Positions 62,592 to 64,000 of a stretch of 64,000 nt of DNA are shown piece after piece. The DNA is taken from contig NZ_CP165728.1 of the NCBI RefSeq assembly GCF_041200175.1, forward strand, positions 248,001-312,000. The letters run 5' to 3'. Position 1 is the stretch's first letter. Every line of letters begins with the position of its first letter. The position numbers were made by a program, and so were the translations under genes. Under the pieces are notes generated by a model. The model searched no databases. It was not told the DNA's origin and was given only the letters and a program-made list of their open reading frames with translations. Origin of the DNA: Streptomyces sp. R33. Lineage in GTDB: Bacteria > Actinomycetota > Actinomycetes > Streptomycetales > Streptomycetaceae.

Positions 62592-64000
62592 TTACTGGTA
62601 GTTGCGTCGGAGTATGGCCATGTGGATGACGCGGTGGCGGAGCAGTGGGACTCCGGCGCGGCCGGCCATGATCCGTTTCTGAAGCTTGAGGTCGGTGATG
62701 CGGCCTTCGTTGACGCCGGAGCTGAACGGGGTGGTGATGCCCTGCACGACGGCGGGCTGGTCCTCCCGGATGGCGCTGGCCAGGCTGGCCAGGGGCGGGA
62801 GGCGTGATTGTGTGAGGTGTTCGAGCCAAGCCGGTAGCGGGGCGGCGTCGCGGGTGTCGAGCATGGCGGCGAACTGGCGCACCAGATCGTGGGTGCGGTC
62901 CAGTTCCGGGCAGTGCTCGAACAGCCGGCGGAGTCCCTCGGAGGCATGCAGGCTGCGTCGGGAGGGTGTGGTGGTGATCCATCGGGCGACTTTGCGGGGC
63001 GATGGGGGTCGCTCGCGCGGCGTGTCGATCGGCAGGCCTCGACGCAGCGGTGCGACGGCCATCTTGATCCGCTGGTAGTGGCCGCGGTAGCCCTTGGCGA
63101 GGAGTTCTTGGTGCAGAACCGTGGCGTTGTGCTCGCCTTCTTCCCAGCGTTGTTGCAGGTGCTCCAGGTAGGGGTCGAGTTTGGTGGGTCGGCGGGGCCG
63201 GGTGTTTCGTACGCATTCCTGCCAGGTGGCTGCTCGGGCGTACTTGCTCACGGTGCGGCGGTTCAAGCCCAGCTCGCGGGCTATGGCGTTGAGCGATCGG
63301 CCGGTGCCGGTCACCGCGTGCACGGCCTCGAACAGTCGCTTCGCATGGCGTCGGGCCGGGGTATCGGCCTCGTCGGACGGTCTCACAGGCTCGGCCTGTG
63401 ACGGCGCTGCTTCGGGCTCGGGCACCGCAGCCGGAAGACAGCCGCGGTGGGCGGCGGCGATGTCCCCGACCCGCTTCGACAGCCCCTGCCACAGGTGAAA
63501 GCGGTCGCTGACCTGCACCGCCTCCGGAGCGCCCTCGGTGATGCCCTGTCGGTAGACCAGCGAACCGTCCCGGCAGACGACCTCAACACCGGGGTGCGTC
63601 CGCAGCCAGGCGGCCAGTTGCTCCGCCTCGCGTCCCTCCCACAGCTCGATCGGCAACCGGGTCCCCGCATCCACCAGCAGGGTGCCGTAGACGTCCGCAT
63701 ACAGCGCGAAGTCGTCCACGCCCAGGACCCGCGGCGTCGCAGCCTGCGGAAGAGGTAGACGCATCAGGTGGAACAGCACGCTGGTCCGCGACATCGGCAC
63801 CTTCAGGATCTGCAGCAATCGGGCGCCGCCGCGACCGGCGAGCAGCACGCCGGCCATCTCCACCAGATGCTGCAGCAGAGGGCTCCGGCGCCGGTAGCGC
63901 CCGGTCAGCCCCTCGACCTGCTCGGCGAACGTCCGCCGGCCGCAGCCCGGGCTGTCACAGAACAACCGCCGCACGGAAAGTTCGATCAGCACCGGACGCC
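62592..64000 (-). CDS. ISL3-family transposase (N-terminus outside the window)
   Basis: The frame runs off the right edge. The visible 466+ residues contain the zinc-finger segment LFCDSPGCGRRTFAEQVEGL, the first catalytic Asp in VLGVDDFALYADVYGTLLVD, the second in QVSDRFHLWQGLSKRVGDIA and the Glu in SSGVNEGRITDLKLQKRIMA. An HTH segment lies between (LNAIARELGLNRRTVSKYAR). It looks intact. The right end of the element should be near 62520-62580. Confidence 0.9.
   Translation of the reverse strand, partial: RPVLIELSVRRLFCDSPGCGRRTFAEQVEGLTGRYRRRSPLLQHLVEMAGVLLAGRGGARLLQILKVPMSRTSVLFHLMRLPLPQAATPRVLGVDDFALYADVYGTLLVDAGTRLPIELWEGREAEQLAAWLRTHPGVEVVCRDGSLVYRQGITEGAPEAVQVSDRFHLWQGLSKRVGDIAAAHRGCLPAAVPEPEAAPSQAEPVRPSDEADTPARRHAKRLFEAVHAVTGTGRSLNAIARELGLNRRTVSKYARAATWQECVRNTRPRRPTKLDPYLEHLQQRWEEGEHNATVLHQELLAKGYRGHYQRIKMAVAPLRRGLPIDTPRERPPSPRKVARWITTTPSRRSLHASEGLRRLFEHCPELDRTHDLVRQFAAMLDTRDAAPLPAWLEHLTQSRLPPLASLASAIREDQPAVVQGITTPFSSGVNEGRITDLKLQKRIMAGRAGVPLLRHRVIHMAILRRNYQ

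Overview
The window is GC-rich DNA of Streptomyces type. The coding regions have strong third-position GC bias, and the families present (SARP regulators, DUF6087, Rhs proteins with WXG-like leaders, replication-relaxation proteins, a Streptomyces MobF relaxase) are typical of that genus. Insertion sequences, frameshifted genes and truncated plasmid genes are dense, so this looks like a chromosome arm, a linear plasmid or a decayed integrated plasmid rather than the core chromosome. Layout: 1-9.9 kb holds an IS3 end, an S1-domain RNA-binding protein, a DUF1963-like protein, several small hypotheticals, a mycothiol-dependent isomerase-like enzyme, a broken IS5 element with a 70-bp internal duplication, a large unassigned protein with a possible conflict-system C-terminus, and a DIP1984 protein. 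From 10.2 to 18.2 kb lies a 5'-truncated Rhs/YD-repeat toxin with its immunity gene, then IS481 and IS5 remnants, a frameshifted AlbA_2 gene and a frameshifted replication-relaxation gene. From 18.3 to 30 kb: a small secreted protein followed by an ABC ATPase and an FtsX-like permease (a layout resembling lactococcin-972 loci), an IS5 element, a secreted trypsin-like protease with FG-GAP repeats, two exported proteins, a DUF2975/XRE regulator pair behind a perfect 14-bp-arm palindrome, and a TetR/NTF2 pair. From 30.1 to 35.9 kb: a complete 1584-residue Rhs polymorphic toxin with a deaminase-like tip (HAE...CPxxC) and a predicted beta-propeller immunity protein. The central discovery lies at 37.4-57.2 kb. 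A MobF relaxase gene is split in two, and between its halves sits an 18.1-kb type II polyketide/fatty-acid-like cluster bounded by a perfect 22-bp direct repeat (38160-38181 and 56280-56301). Joining the halves at the repeat restores the relaxase reading frame. The cluster encodes a SARP activator with a TTA codon, an alpha/beta hydrolase, an FAD oxidoreductase, an ACP, a KS, a KS-beta-like partner lacking all three catalytic residues, a sigma factor, a phosphopantetheinyl transferase, a FabG-type ketoreductase, two SnoaL-like proteins, an MFS exporter, a TetR regulator, two KSIII-like enzymes, acyl-CoA carboxylase beta and epsilon subunits, a GlxA/AraC regulator, an ABM-type monooxygenase, and an FAD monooxygenase cut off at the right junction. 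Two near-identical 16-bp palindromes, one before the SARP gene and one in the TetR divergent promoter, suggest that the TetR protein controls both. The right end (57.2-64 kb) is a nest of IS5, IS21, IS982 and ISL3 pieces around a coiled-coil/winged-helix protein, two lipoproteins and a 55-codon gene. No rRNA, complete tRNA or CRISPR array was seen.
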